NCBI RefSeq assembly: GCF_003028415.1
Contig: NZ_PYSV01000016.1
Coordinates: forward strand, 1 to 64,000
DNA length: 64,000 nt
Direction: 5' to 3'
DNA from: Deinococcus arcticus
Lineage (GTDB): Bacteria > Deinococcota > Deinococci > Deinococcales > Deinococcaceae
Both the position numbers and the translations under genes were made by a program. Within the stretch, counting starts at the first letter, position 1, and each line of letters opens with the position of its first letter. The notes under the pieces are model-generated. The model was not told where the DNA came from. It saw only the letters and a list, made by a program, of their open reading frames with translations, and searched no databases. This document shows positions 10,877 through 18,936 of the stretch, one piece after another.

Positions 10877-13852
10877 ATGACCCTCATTCCGCCTTCCCCC
10901 TGCCCGCCTCCGGGTGGCCGCCGCCCACCCGGTTTTCAGCTGCCCGCGCCCCTGCCCGGCGAACTGCCGCGCACCCACCTGCTGGCTGAACTGGCGCAGG
11001 GCCGCCGGCTGGCCGCCCTGATTGCCCCGGCGGGGTACGGCAAGACCACGCTGCTGGGGCAACTGGCGCGCGCGGCCCAGGCCGACGGACAGGCGGTGGC
11101 GTGGCTGACCCTGACCCCGGAAGAAGCCGACCCCGCGCGGCTGGCCGGGGAACTGGGCCGGGCCTGCGCCGCCCTGCCCGGCTTCCAGCCCACCGCGTTT
11201 GAAGCGGCGCGGGCGGCGGGTGGCCCGCCGGGGCCCCTGGCCGCCGCCCTGGCCCGCGACCTGAACGACCTGCCGCACAACGCGCTGCTGGTGGTGGATC
11301 AGACTGAAGTGCTGGGCGGGGCCGGGGCCGCGTGGCTGGGCACCCTGCTGGCCAGCCTGGGCGAGGGCCACCGCGCCGCCGTGGCGGGCTTTGACCTGGG
11401 GCCGCTGCGCCTGGGCCGGGTGCTGGCCCAGGGCGGACTGAAGCTGCTGGACAGTGAGCGGCTGGCCTTTACACCGGAAGAGGCCGCGCAGTTCTGCGCC
11501 GGGCATCCTGGGCTGCACACCTCTGCCGAGCGCTGGCCGCTGGGACTGGCCCTGAGCGCCGCCGGCGCGGAACTGGGCAGCGCCCTGACCCCACAGGCCT
11601 ACCAGGAGGAGTTGCTGGATACGCTGCCGCCCCACCTGGACGAACTGCTGGACGCCGCCGCCGTGCTGCCGGTGTGGACCACCGCCGAGTTCCGGGCGCT
11701 GGAGCTGGAGCCGCCCGGCGACTGGGCCTGCACCCTGCTGGGCGCGGGCCTGCTGCTGCGCGCGCACGGCGACGGCACCTACCGCCCCCACGAGCTGCTG
11801 GTCTCGGCGCTGCGCGCCCGCCTGGACCGGCGCCCCCAGGCCCGTCCGGCGCTGTCGGGGCGCGCCGCTGCCCGGGCCGAGGCCCAGGGCCGCCCGCTGG
11901 AGGCCATTCGCCTCTACCTGCAGGCCGGCCAGACCGCGCGCGCCGTGGAGGCCGCGCAGCGCAGCGCCCCGGCGCTGGAAGAGGGCTGGGCCTTTGACGT
12001 GCTGCGCCAGATGCTGCAGAGCCTGCCCGCCGCCGCCCTGGGGCCAGACATGCAGGCGAAACTCTGCCTGTGCCTGCTGCACGCGGGCGAGGTGGTGCGC
12101 GCCGAGGCCCTGCTGCGCGAGTTGCGCGGGCAACCAGAGGCGCGCGCCGAGGCGCTGTTCCTGCTGAGCGTGGTGGCCTCGCGCCGGGGCGACAGCGCCC
12201 GGCAACTGGCCCTGGCCGAAGAGGGCCTGGGGGCCGGGCCCAGTGACCGCGTGCGCACCCGGCTGATGCGGGTGCAGGCCAGCGCCCTGAATGTGCTGGG
12301 CCGCGCCGCAGACGCCCTGCCCATTGCCCACGAGGCGCTGGCCCTGGCCCAGGACACCGCCCAGCACGGCGAGCGCGCGCACCTGCTGGCGCTGCTCAAC
12401 GCCCTGCACGCCTTTACCCGCACGCCCCTGGCCGAGCGCGAGGCCGTCATTCAGGCCGGGGTGCGGGCCTACCACCGCGCGGGGCTGGCCCCGGCCTGCA
12501 CCCGCCTGCACGCCTCGCTGGCGTACCTGTACCGCCTGCATGGCCGTGCCCAGGACGCCTGGACCGAACTGCGCGCCGCCCAGGCCCTGGAAGACCAGGG
12601 CCCCACCCCCGACGGCTGCCTGGTGCTGGAAGCGGCGGGCGACCTGCACCGCGCGGGCGGCGACGACCCGGCCGCCAGGGCCGCCTACGAACAGGCCCTG
12701 GCCCTGGCCGAGGCCCAGGGCATGACCTACCTGCAAGACACCCTGGCCTACAAACTGGCCGAGCTGGCTGTGCGGGCCGGCCAGGAGGCGCTGGCCCACA
12801 CCTGGCTGACCCAGGCGCGATCCTGGCAGTACGAACAGCCCGGCCGCTGGACGGGGGGGGCGGCGCAGTTCTACGAGGGGCTGTTCGCGGCCCTGCGCGG
12901 CGACCCGGCAGCCGCCCGCCACCTGCGCGCCGCCCTGAACGACCCCCGGCTGGGCCTGGAAGAACAGGTGCGCGCCCACGCGTGGCTGCTGCACCTGAGC
13001 CCGGCCGGGCCCCTGCCGGCCGACCATCTGACCGCCCTGCAGGAGCTGCTGAGCTTCCTGGGCGGCGCGGCGGCGCTGCAGCTGGACCTGCCGGCCCTGG
13101 CGCCGCTGCAGGTCCGGGTGCCCGGCCTGCTGGCTGGCCTGTACCCCCCAGGCGCCGGAGCCCCCCCCGCCCCCACGGCGGCCCGGCGCGTGCAACTGGG
13201 GGTGAGCCTGCTGGGCGGCGGCGTGCGCGTCACCGTGAACGGCGCCCCGCTGCGGCTGGCGCACAGCAAACCCGCCGAGCTGCTGGCGTGGCTGGCGCTG
13301 CACGGCCCCGCCACCCGCGAGCAGTTGGTGGACGCCCTGGTGGGCGGCGGCACCGAGCAGCGGCACGTGGAATACGTGAAGGTGTCGGTGCGCCGCCTGC
13401 GCGCGGTGCTGAGCGAGGCGCCGGGCGTGGACTTCAACCCCCTGGAATTCCGGGCCGGGCAGTACCTGCTGTCTGAAGCCTTCGAGGTGGCGGTGGACGC
13501 CCTGACCGTGCGCGCCGCGCGCCACAGCCACGACCCGGCCGCCCTGACCCGCGCCCTGGACGCCTACGCGGGCCCGCTGCTGCCTCGCCTGGACAGCGCC
13601 TGGGCAGATGAGGCCCGGCTGGAACTGGAAGAGGACCTGATTGCCTGCGCCCTGCGGCTGGCCGAACTGGTGCGCGGCACCGACCCCGCCCTGGCCACCC
13701 GCGCCTACCGCCGTGTGCTGGACCTGGACCCCCTGCAGGAAGAGGCGGCCCAGGCCCTGGTGGAGCTGGCCGAAGACAGTGGGCGCGCTGGGGAAGCGCG
13801 GTATCTGGAACGGGTCTGCCAGAGAAGACTGGAAGAGGGGCTGGGGGCCTGA
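10877..13852 (+). CDS. second giant STAND-ATPase / TPR / BTAD transcriptional regulator
   Basis: A 991-residue paralogue of the 6779 gene with the same domain order. Walker A APAGYGKTTLLGQ lies near residue 53 and Walker B ALLVVDQTEVLGG near 137. Helical TPR-type repeats run from about 330 to 760. A winged helix follows (LGVSLLGGGVRVTVNGAPL, LRLAHSKPAELLAWL, KVSVRRLRAVLSEAP), then a BTAD bundle that ends near residue 985. The start at ATG 10877 has GGAGG at 10863-10867. It is probably transcribed with the upstream 50-aa peptide gene from the 11-bp repeat promoter. The adjacent minus-strand thiopeptide operon ends only 233 bp downstream. It probably senses a ligand through the TPR region and controls genes of this island. 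Confidence 0.85.
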   Translation: MTLIPPSPCPPPGGRRPPGFQLPAPLPGELPRTHLLAELAQGRRLAALIAPAGYGKTTLLGQLARAAQADGQAVAWLTLTPEEADPARLAGELGRACAALPGFQPTAFEAARAAGGPPGPLAAALARDLNDLPHNALLVVDQTEVLGGAGAAWLGTLLASLGEGHRAAVAGFDLGPLRLGRVLAQGGLKLLDSERLAFTPEEAAQFCAGHPGLHTSAERWPLGLALSAAGAELGSALTPQAYQEELLDTLPPHLDELLDAAAVLPVWTTAEFRALELEPPGDWACTLLGAGLLLRAHGDGTYRPHELLVSALRARLDRRPQARPALSGRAAARAEAQGRPLEAIRLYLQAGQTARAVEAAQRSAPALEEGWAFDVLRQMLQSLPAAALGPDMQAKLCLCLLHAGEVVRAEALLRELRGQPEARAEALFLLSVVASRRGDSARQLALAEEGLGAGPSDRVRTRLMRVQASALNVLGRAADALPIAHEALALAQDTAQHGERAHLLALLNALHAFTRTPLAEREAVIQAGVRAYHRAGLAPACTRLHASLAYLYRLHGRAQDAWTELRAAQALEDQGPTPDGCLVLEAAGDLHRAGGDDPAARAAYEQALALAEAQGMTYLQDTLAYKLAELAVRAGQEALAHTWLTQARSWQYEQPGRWTGGAAQFYEGLFAALRGDPAAARHLRAALNDPRLGLEEQVRAHAWLLHLSPAGPLPADHLTALQELLSFLGGAAALQLDLPALAPLQVRVPGLLAGLYPPGAGAPPAPTAARRVQLGVSLLGGGVRVTVNGAPLRLAHSKPAELLAWLALHGPATREQLVDALVGGGTEQRHVEYVKVSVRRLRAVLSEAPGVDFNPLEFRAGQYLLSEAFEVAVDALTVRAARHSHDPAALTRALDAYAGPLLPRLDSAWADEARLELEEDLIACALRLAELVRGTDPALATRAYRRVLDLDPLQEEAAQALVELAEDSGRAGEARYLERVCQRRLEEGLGA

Positions 13853-13884
13853 GGCGACTGTGAACAAGCGGTCCTACGAGTTCC

Positions 13885-13990
13885 GCCTGGAGGGGCTCGC
13901 AGAGCTGAGGAGGAGAGAAGGAACAAAGGCGGAGGTCCGGGCATCGGCCTGTCCCCAGCCGGAGGCGGGGACCATCCCCCTTCTTTCCCG
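13885..13990 (-). repeat. interspersed intergenic repeat, copy A
   Basis: Read on the minus strand, this segment (GGGGGATGGTCCCCGCC, CGGCTGGGGAC, ATGCCCGGAC, then TCCG and a pyrimidine run) aligns with the plus strand of 42424-42530 over about 100 bp with scattered mismatches. It sits between convergent genes, as expected for the small non-coding repeats known in Deinococcus genomes. The family name cannot be assigned here. Confidence 0.5.
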
Positions 13991-14084
13991 GATGTGACGG
14001 ACATGGACGGCCGGCCGTCTCAGTGATCAAGGGCGGGCCCCATCCTCAGGCGCGCCCTTGAGTCCTTTCCTCCCTTCTGCGCCC

Positions 14085-15824
14085 CTACACCGGGCCGCCC
14101 AGGGGGAGCATGTAGGCGGTGAATTCGTTCACGCCGTCCAGATGCAGCAGGGCGTTCACAGCGTCGTCGTAGAAGCCGCCGATGGTGAGGTGCGGTAAGC
14201 CCAGCGAGGCCGCGATCAGGCACAGGTTCTGGGTCAGGTGGCCGCATTCCAGCAGGGCGTGGCGGTAGGCGCGGTGGTGGTAGTGCGCCTTGACATAGGT
14301 GTAGTCCAGCACCGGCAGCAGCCACGCGGCCACCTCGCGCGCGGGCAGCACGTCGGGGTTCACCGGGTTCAGGAAGGGCGAGCTGCGTTCCAGCAGTTCC
14401 ACCGGCGGCACGGTGCCAAAGCGCACGAGTTCGCTGCTGTGTTCGTCGAACACGTAATGCCCGGCGTCCAGGGCCTGAACGCGGTAGGCCAGCAGGTGCA
14501 GCCGCCATGGATAGCGGCCACCGCCCGACGGGTAGGGCCGCCGCTGCACCGCGAACTGCCCGCCGGGGTGGGTGACCACCCGCGTGTCCACGATGCCGGC
14601 GGCGCCGTGCAGCAGCCTGGAGAGGTCCGCGGTGGACAGCGGCTGTCCGTAGCGCGCGTAGGAACTGGTGCGGCGGCGCAGCACCTCGCCCAGCGGCATG
14701 GTCAGCTCGCCTTCCGCCTGCTGCGGCAGGGCCACGCGGCGTTGCCCCGGCCAGTGCGGCACCGGGCGCGGCTCGGGCGGCGAGACGGGGCGCAGCTGCG
14801 CCACACCGTGCGGGTAGAGCTTGCTGTCCTCGTGGGCGCGGTAGTCCGAGGCCCAGTCGGCGTGCAGGTGCTCCCCGCCGCGGTCTGACAGAATCAGGGC
14901 GGCCAGGGTGGCGAGGTAGCATTCGTCCTCGATGCTCAGCCCCAGGCGGTTGTGGAACATGTGCAGCTGCGAGCGCCAGATGTCCAGGCTGGGGTAGCTC
15001 AGCTGATCCTCGACCGCGCGGTAGGCCCGGTGGGCGGCGCGGACCTCGGCCTCCCAGGCCTGCAGCAGCTGGCGGCCGGGGCGCTGCGCGTAGGTCTGCC
15101 GCGCGCCGCTCAGGGACGCAGGCGAGGCGAAATACGTCGCCTCGGCGCGCTCGCGGGCGCGGGCCACCTGCTCGGTGGGGGTGGTGGAAAACAGCGGCCA
15201 GGCGTTCACAAAGTCGCGCAGCCAGCGCACCGCGCCGGGCGTGTCCAGGTCCAGGGCGCGCACAGTGGTCAGTAGCAGGTGCAGCCCCAACCCCAGCCGG
15301 GCCGAGCGGGTGGGGGTCAGCGGCAGAATCTGCGCGGCAAAGGCGCTGGAGGTCTCGAAAAAGCCCTCGCTGATCTCCAGCCCGGCCGGGCCGCCGTAGC
15401 GCAGGGTTTCGGGCTCATAGGGCGCTTCACGCACCAGGCCGTGCGGAAACCAGCCGTACTGCTCCGCCGCGCTGGCCCGCTGGCCAGGCGGCACGAAGGC
15501 CGCGTAATAGGCTTCCGAGTCCGGCGTACCGGCACTGGGTAAGGCCCCCAGGCTGCGGGTCAGGGTGTCGCGCACCTGGGTCACGGCCTCGGGCCGGGCG
15601 CCGCGCAGGCGCAGGCGCACGTGCGGTCCCCCCTCCCAGTAGCGGATGAAGAACCAGCCCGCCAGCGCCGAGCGGCCCTGCAGGTGGCCCAGCAGCGGGA
15701 AAAGGTCGGTGTGCAGCGCACGTTCCAGATCGGCGCTGGGGGCGAAGGTGTGGGCGTGGAACGAGGTCCACATGGAACGGGCGGGTGGGGGCGCGGTCAC
15801 CGGGGGCGCGCTGAGCACAGTCAT
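14085..15824 (-). CDS. LazF-like fusion: glutamate-elimination domain plus SagB-type azoline dehydrogenase
   Basis: A 579-residue protein. Residues about 10-290 form the SpaB_C/thiopeptide-type elimination domain, marked by WFFIRYWEGGPHVRLRLRG, which removes glutamate from glutamylated Ser/Thr to give dehydroamino acids. Residues about 370-579 form a nitroreductase-fold dehydrogenase (RRRTSSYARYG, RPYPSGGGRYPWRLHLL, HHRAYRHALLECGHLTQNL) that oxidises azolines to azoles using FMN. This fusion is known from LazF of lactazole biosynthesis. The start at 15824 has AGGAGG upstream and overlaps the preceding gene's stop (ATGA), so it is translationally coupled. It is the last gene of the operon. Confidence 0.8.
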   Translation of the reverse strand: MTVLSAPPVTAPPPARSMWTSFHAHTFAPSADLERALHTDLFPLLGHLQGRSALAGWFFIRYWEGGPHVRLRLRGARPEAVTQVRDTLTRSLGALPSAGTPDSEAYYAAFVPPGQRASAAEQYGWFPHGLVREAPYEPETLRYGGPAGLEISEGFFETSSAFAAQILPLTPTRSARLGLGLHLLLTTVRALDLDTPGAVRWLRDFVNAWPLFSTTPTEQVARARERAEATYFASPASLSGARQTYAQRPGRQLLQAWEAEVRAAHRAYRAVEDQLSYPSLDIWRSQLHMFHNRLGLSIEDECYLATLAALILSDRGGEHLHADWASDYRAHEDSKLYPHGVAQLRPVSPPEPRPVPHWPGQRRVALPQQAEGELTMPLGEVLRRRTSSYARYGQPLSTADLSRLLHGAAGIVDTRVVTHPGGQFAVQRRPYPSGGGRYPWRLHLLAYRVQALDAGHYVFDEHSSELVRFGTVPPVELLERSSPFLNPVNPDVLPAREVAAWLLPVLDYTYVKAHYHHRAYRHALLECGHLTQNLCLIAASLGLPHLTIGGFYDDAVNALLHLDGVNEFTAYMLPLGGPV

Positions 15825-16951
15825 GCGGTCCTCCTGAGCAGGGGCAGCGAGAGGTCGTGCAGGGGCGCGCGCCCACACAGCAGGGCGTACGCGACGGTCT
15901 GGTGGGCGGGCAGGTTCAGCAGGCTGTCCAGCGGGGCTTCGCGGTAGGCGCGCACCGGGCGGGCAAACAGCCCCGCGCGGGCCAGGGCCAGGCACAGGCG
16001 CTGCGCCTGTTCGCCCAGGGCCAGCTGGGTGGGCAGGAACGGGTGGGCCGGGTGGTAGGTGGCGGTGAGCAGCACGGCGGCGTTCAGAGCGGTCACGTTC
16101 AGGTCGTCGGGGTAGGAATAGGCGTTCTGCAGCGCGTCGGCCAGGGCCGGGGCCGGCAGGGGCAGGGGGCCGTCGGCGCTGTAGACCCCCGGCGCCAGGC
16201 CCGTGAGGTGCTGCGCCAGCAGCACTGTGCCGGGCTCCTGCAGGGCGGCGGCAAACGGGGCCACGTCGGCAGGTTGCCGGTCGGTGAGCAGCCCAAACGG
16301 GCCCGGGCCAGAGGAACGGGCCTGCAGATCCGCCCAGGCCAGGGCCGCCTGCCGGGCATCGGCGGGGCCCTCCTCCACCGCCAGGCTCTGCAGGGGCCAC
16401 CAGTCCGGGCCCAGGTCCGGTGGAGTCGCGCCAGGGTGCCCGGGCAGGCGCAGCCCCAGGCCCTCGCCCAGGTGCCGCAGGGCGCCCAGCAGGTGGCCGG
16501 CTTCCAGCGCTGCCAGCGTGGGGCGCAGCGCACCGTAGCTGTCGGGCACCGTGGGCAGGTGGCCCAGCAGGTGCAGGGTGGCGGTGCAGGGCGGCGTGAA
16601 CGGTGCGGGGCCCAGGCGGCGCCAGCAGGCGCGGTGGGGGTCCAGCAGCCAGCGGCCCTGCGCGCTTTCCAGCGCCACATGCGCGGCGTACAGCGCCCGG
16701 GGCGAGGGATAGGCGCGGTGAGGGTTGTATGTGGCGTGCGGTTCCACCCGCAGTGGGGTGGCCGCCAGCCGCAGCAGGGTACCCAGCCGGGCCCAGAAGG
16801 AAGCCTCTTCGGGGCGGTCCAGTGCCGCCCAGTCGGGCTGCAGTGGCGCGTCGGCCGGATAGGCGTCCAGATGCGGGGGCTGCCCGGGCCGGGCGGGGCC
16901 CACCTGCTTCAGATACGACTGCTCCAGGGCGTGCAGGGGGGTCAGGGTCAT
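15821..16951 (-). CDS. second SagB-like dehydrogenase homologue of the thiopeptide cluster
   Basis: A 376-residue protein with AAGGAGG upstream of its start. It parallels the dehydrogenase half of the downstream LazF-like protein: HRAYPSPRALYAAHV and LLDPHRACWRRLG near residues 95-125 correspond to RPYPSGGGRYPW and YVFDEHSSELVRFG, and a C-terminal block ALNAAVLLTATYHPAHPF, then LGEQAQRLCLALARAGL, follows. It lacks the elimination domain. It may be a second oxidase for a different azoline, or a non-catalytic partner, as paired dehydrogenase-like subunits occur in some TOMM pathways. Coupled to the next gene by an ATGA overlap. Confidence 0.65.
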   Translation of the reverse strand: MTLTPLHALEQSYLKQVGPARPGQPPHLDAYPADAPLQPDWAALDRPEEASFWARLGTLLRLAATPLRVEPHATYNPHRAYPSPRALYAAHVALESAQGRWLLDPHRACWRRLGPAPFTPPCTATLHLLGHLPTVPDSYGALRPTLAALEAGHLLGALRHLGEGLGLRLPGHPGATPPDLGPDWWPLQSLAVEEGPADARQAALAWADLQARSSGPGPFGLLTDRQPADVAPFAAALQEPGTVLLAQHLTGLAPGVYSADGPLPLPAPALADALQNAYSYPDDLNVTALNAAVLLTATYHPAHPFLPTQLALGEQAQRLCLALARAGLFARPVRAYREAPLDSLLNLPAHQTVAYALLCGRAPLHDLSLPLLRRTA

Positions 16952-16991
16952 CGGTTCACCTCCTTGAGGCTGGAATGGGGGGGGGCCAGGG

Positions 16992-18890
16992 TCACGGGAA
17001 CGGGTGGGGCAGGTGCAGGGCGGGGGCGGGGTTGGGAAAGCCCAGCCGCCCGGGCACGGTGTGCAGGCGGTGCAGGCCCGCAAAGCGCTGGTTCAGGTGC
17101 CCGAAGGTCATGGGCAGGCTGCCCGGCACGATCACTTTCACCTGGGCAAAACCCAGGTCGCGCACCACGGCGCTTGTCTGGTCCACCACCAGCACGTCCA
17201 GTCCCTCGGCCAGCACGCGGTCAGTCAGGCGGCGCAGCACGCCCGTGAGGTCGGGGTCAATCCAGCCGCGCCAGTCGGGGAACAGGTCGTCCAGACGGGC
17301 AGGTGGGGCCGCGTCGCGGAACAGGAACGACAGACGGTCAAAGGCGTCGGGGTGCGCGTTGACCGCCACATGGTCATCCAGGGTGCGCACCAGGGTGGGG
17401 TCGCGCAGCATGGCCTGCAGGGCTTCTTCGGTATGGGCGTCCTTGCGCAGGTGCACAAAGGCGTTCACCGCCACCTCAATCAGCCCGGCACTCAGGGCCT
17501 TTTCCGGGTTGAAGTGGGCCCCGGCCGCCGACAGCGCCCGCGGGTAGCCGCCCGATTCGTTCACCAGCAGCGTCCAGATCGCGGGCACGCCGAACTCGGT
17601 GGTGATGTCGAAGGCATACGGCGTGAAGCCCAGCGACTCCACGCGGCGCAGCAGCTGTAGGGTCAGGGGGTCGCGCACCTCGCCCAGGTCAATGCGGCGG
17701 GCGGGCCGCTGGGCGTGCCACGCGAGCAAGAAGGCGTCGCGCTCAATCACTTCCAGCAGGCCATACAGCGTGGCCTCCTCCACCGAGGCGCCCAGGGCGC
17801 AGCCATTGGAACTCTCGTACAGAAAGCGTTCCTCGCGCGGCACGCGGTCGTGCTGGTAATAGGCAATGTGTTCGGGCACCAGCCGGGCCGCGTTCTGGGC
17901 AAACGAGTGGGCCCACACCCAGGGCGTGGGGGTGTCAGGGTTCAGGGGGGCATAGTCGTAGGCCGGGTGGTCTGGCTGGGCCACGCCACCCAGCGTGCGC
18001 AGGTCCACCGCATGGGCCCCCAGCGCGCGGGCACTGGCGCGGATGCGGGTGCGCTTGCCGCGTGGGCGCTGGCTGCCGTAGCGTTCCAGCGCTTCTAAAA
18101 AGGCCACGGGTTCTGCGCCCACGAAGGTGTCGGCGCGGCCCCAGCCGGATTCGTTCAGGCGGTGGTCCGGGGCGTGGAATTCGGCGCCCACCAGCGGCAT
18201 GCCCGCGTTGTGTGCGCGGTACACATGGTGAATCAGGCCGTAGCGCCAGTCGTGCAGCGCCGCGCGCAGCGCCCCGGCGTCCAGGTTCAGCGCCTTTTCC
18301 CGGAAGGCTTCGGGGTTGGCCTGAAGGCGGGGCTGCAGGTGCAGCGTGGCGGCCTCGGCGGTGTCGTCGGGGTAGGGCGAGCAGTGCGGGCAGTCGTGCA
18401 GCGGCACGTGCCGGTGCCACTCGCCGGTCAGGTCGGTCCAGCGCCACGCGTAGATCTGCCCGGGGGCCGGCCAGTCGGTGCCCGCGCGGGCCAGCAAGTC
18501 GTCCAGCACGGCCAGCAGCGGGCTCAGGGCGGCGGGGGGCGGCAGGGTGGGGGCCGGGTGGGCAAAGTCGGCGTCCGGCACCTGGGCCACCTCGCGGCGG
18601 CGGCGCTCGGCACACAGGGCGCAGCCGGGCGTGTGGGGCGTGACCACCGGGCCCACCAGGGCCAGTGCCGCGTCCAGGCGCACCGGCAGCAGCTTCAGGT
18701 CATGGGCGCGGGCGTAGTCCTGCAGGTCGGCCAGTTCCTGGGGGCGCCAGTCGTCGTGCGCGGCCAGCAGCACGCTGCCGGGGGCCGGGGGGGCGTCCAG
18801 GGTGGTGCGCAGGGCGGGGCCGTGGACGCTGCGGGCCCGGATCAGGCCATGCAGCGTGCCCTCGCCCAGTAGGTAGATGGCAGGGGTCAT
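16992..18890 (-). CDS. YcaO-family azoline-forming cyclodehydratase (LazE-like)
   Basis: A 632-residue protein that uses ATP to cyclise Cys/Ser of the precursor to azolines. The N-terminal 200 residues contain CALC near 107 and CPHC near 180, a probable zinc site shared with TOMM D-proteins. The YcaO core runs from about 220 to 600, with FHAPDHRLNESGWG, RYGSQRPRGKR, YESSNGCALGASVEEATLYGLLEVIERDAF (given in parts: SSNGCALG, EEATLYGLLEVIERDAF), ALSAGLIEVAVNAFVH and VVDQTSAVVRDLG. The C-terminus is proline-rich (PALHLPHPFP), as typical of azoline-forming YcaO enzymes. The start at 18890 has AAGGAG; the frame is open further upstream without better signals. Confidence 0.85.
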   Translation of the reverse strand: MTPAIYLLGEGTLHGLIRARSVHGPALRTTLDAPPAPGSVLLAAHDDWRPQELADLQDYARAHDLKLLPVRLDAALALVGPVVTPHTPGCALCAERRRREVAQVPDADFAHPAPTLPPPAALSPLLAVLDDLLARAGTDWPAPGQIYAWRWTDLTGEWHRHVPLHDCPHCSPYPDDTAEAATLHLQPRLQANPEAFREKALNLDAGALRAALHDWRYGLIHHVYRAHNAGMPLVGAEFHAPDHRLNESGWGRADTFVGAEPVAFLEALERYGSQRPRGKRTRIRASARALGAHAVDLRTLGGVAQPDHPAYDYAPLNPDTPTPWVWAHSFAQNAARLVPEHIAYYQHDRVPREERFLYESSNGCALGASVEEATLYGLLEVIERDAFLLAWHAQRPARRIDLGEVRDPLTLQLLRRVESLGFTPYAFDITTEFGVPAIWTLLVNESGGYPRALSAAGAHFNPEKALSAGLIEVAVNAFVHLRKDAHTEEALQAMLRDPTLVRTLDDHVAVNAHPDAFDRLSFLFRDAAPPARLDDLFPDWRGWIDPDLTGVLRRLTDRVLAEGLDVLVVDQTSAVVRDLGFAQVKVIVPGSLPMTFGHLNQRFAGLHRLHTVPGRLGFPNPAPALHLPHPFP

Positions 18891-18936
18891 GGTGGCTCCT
18901 TGGGGAATGGGGGCAGGGTGCTCAGCGGCAGCGGGG

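Noticed and set aside
10826..13867. Very long open frame on the minus strand opposite the second regulator
   Set aside because: It mirrors a GC-rich coding strand; its product is Gln/Gly/Arg-rich without domains, while the plus strand has clear ATPase and BTAD motifs. Similar mirror frames opposite smc, ppc, acnA and the thiopeptide genes were rejected for the same reason.
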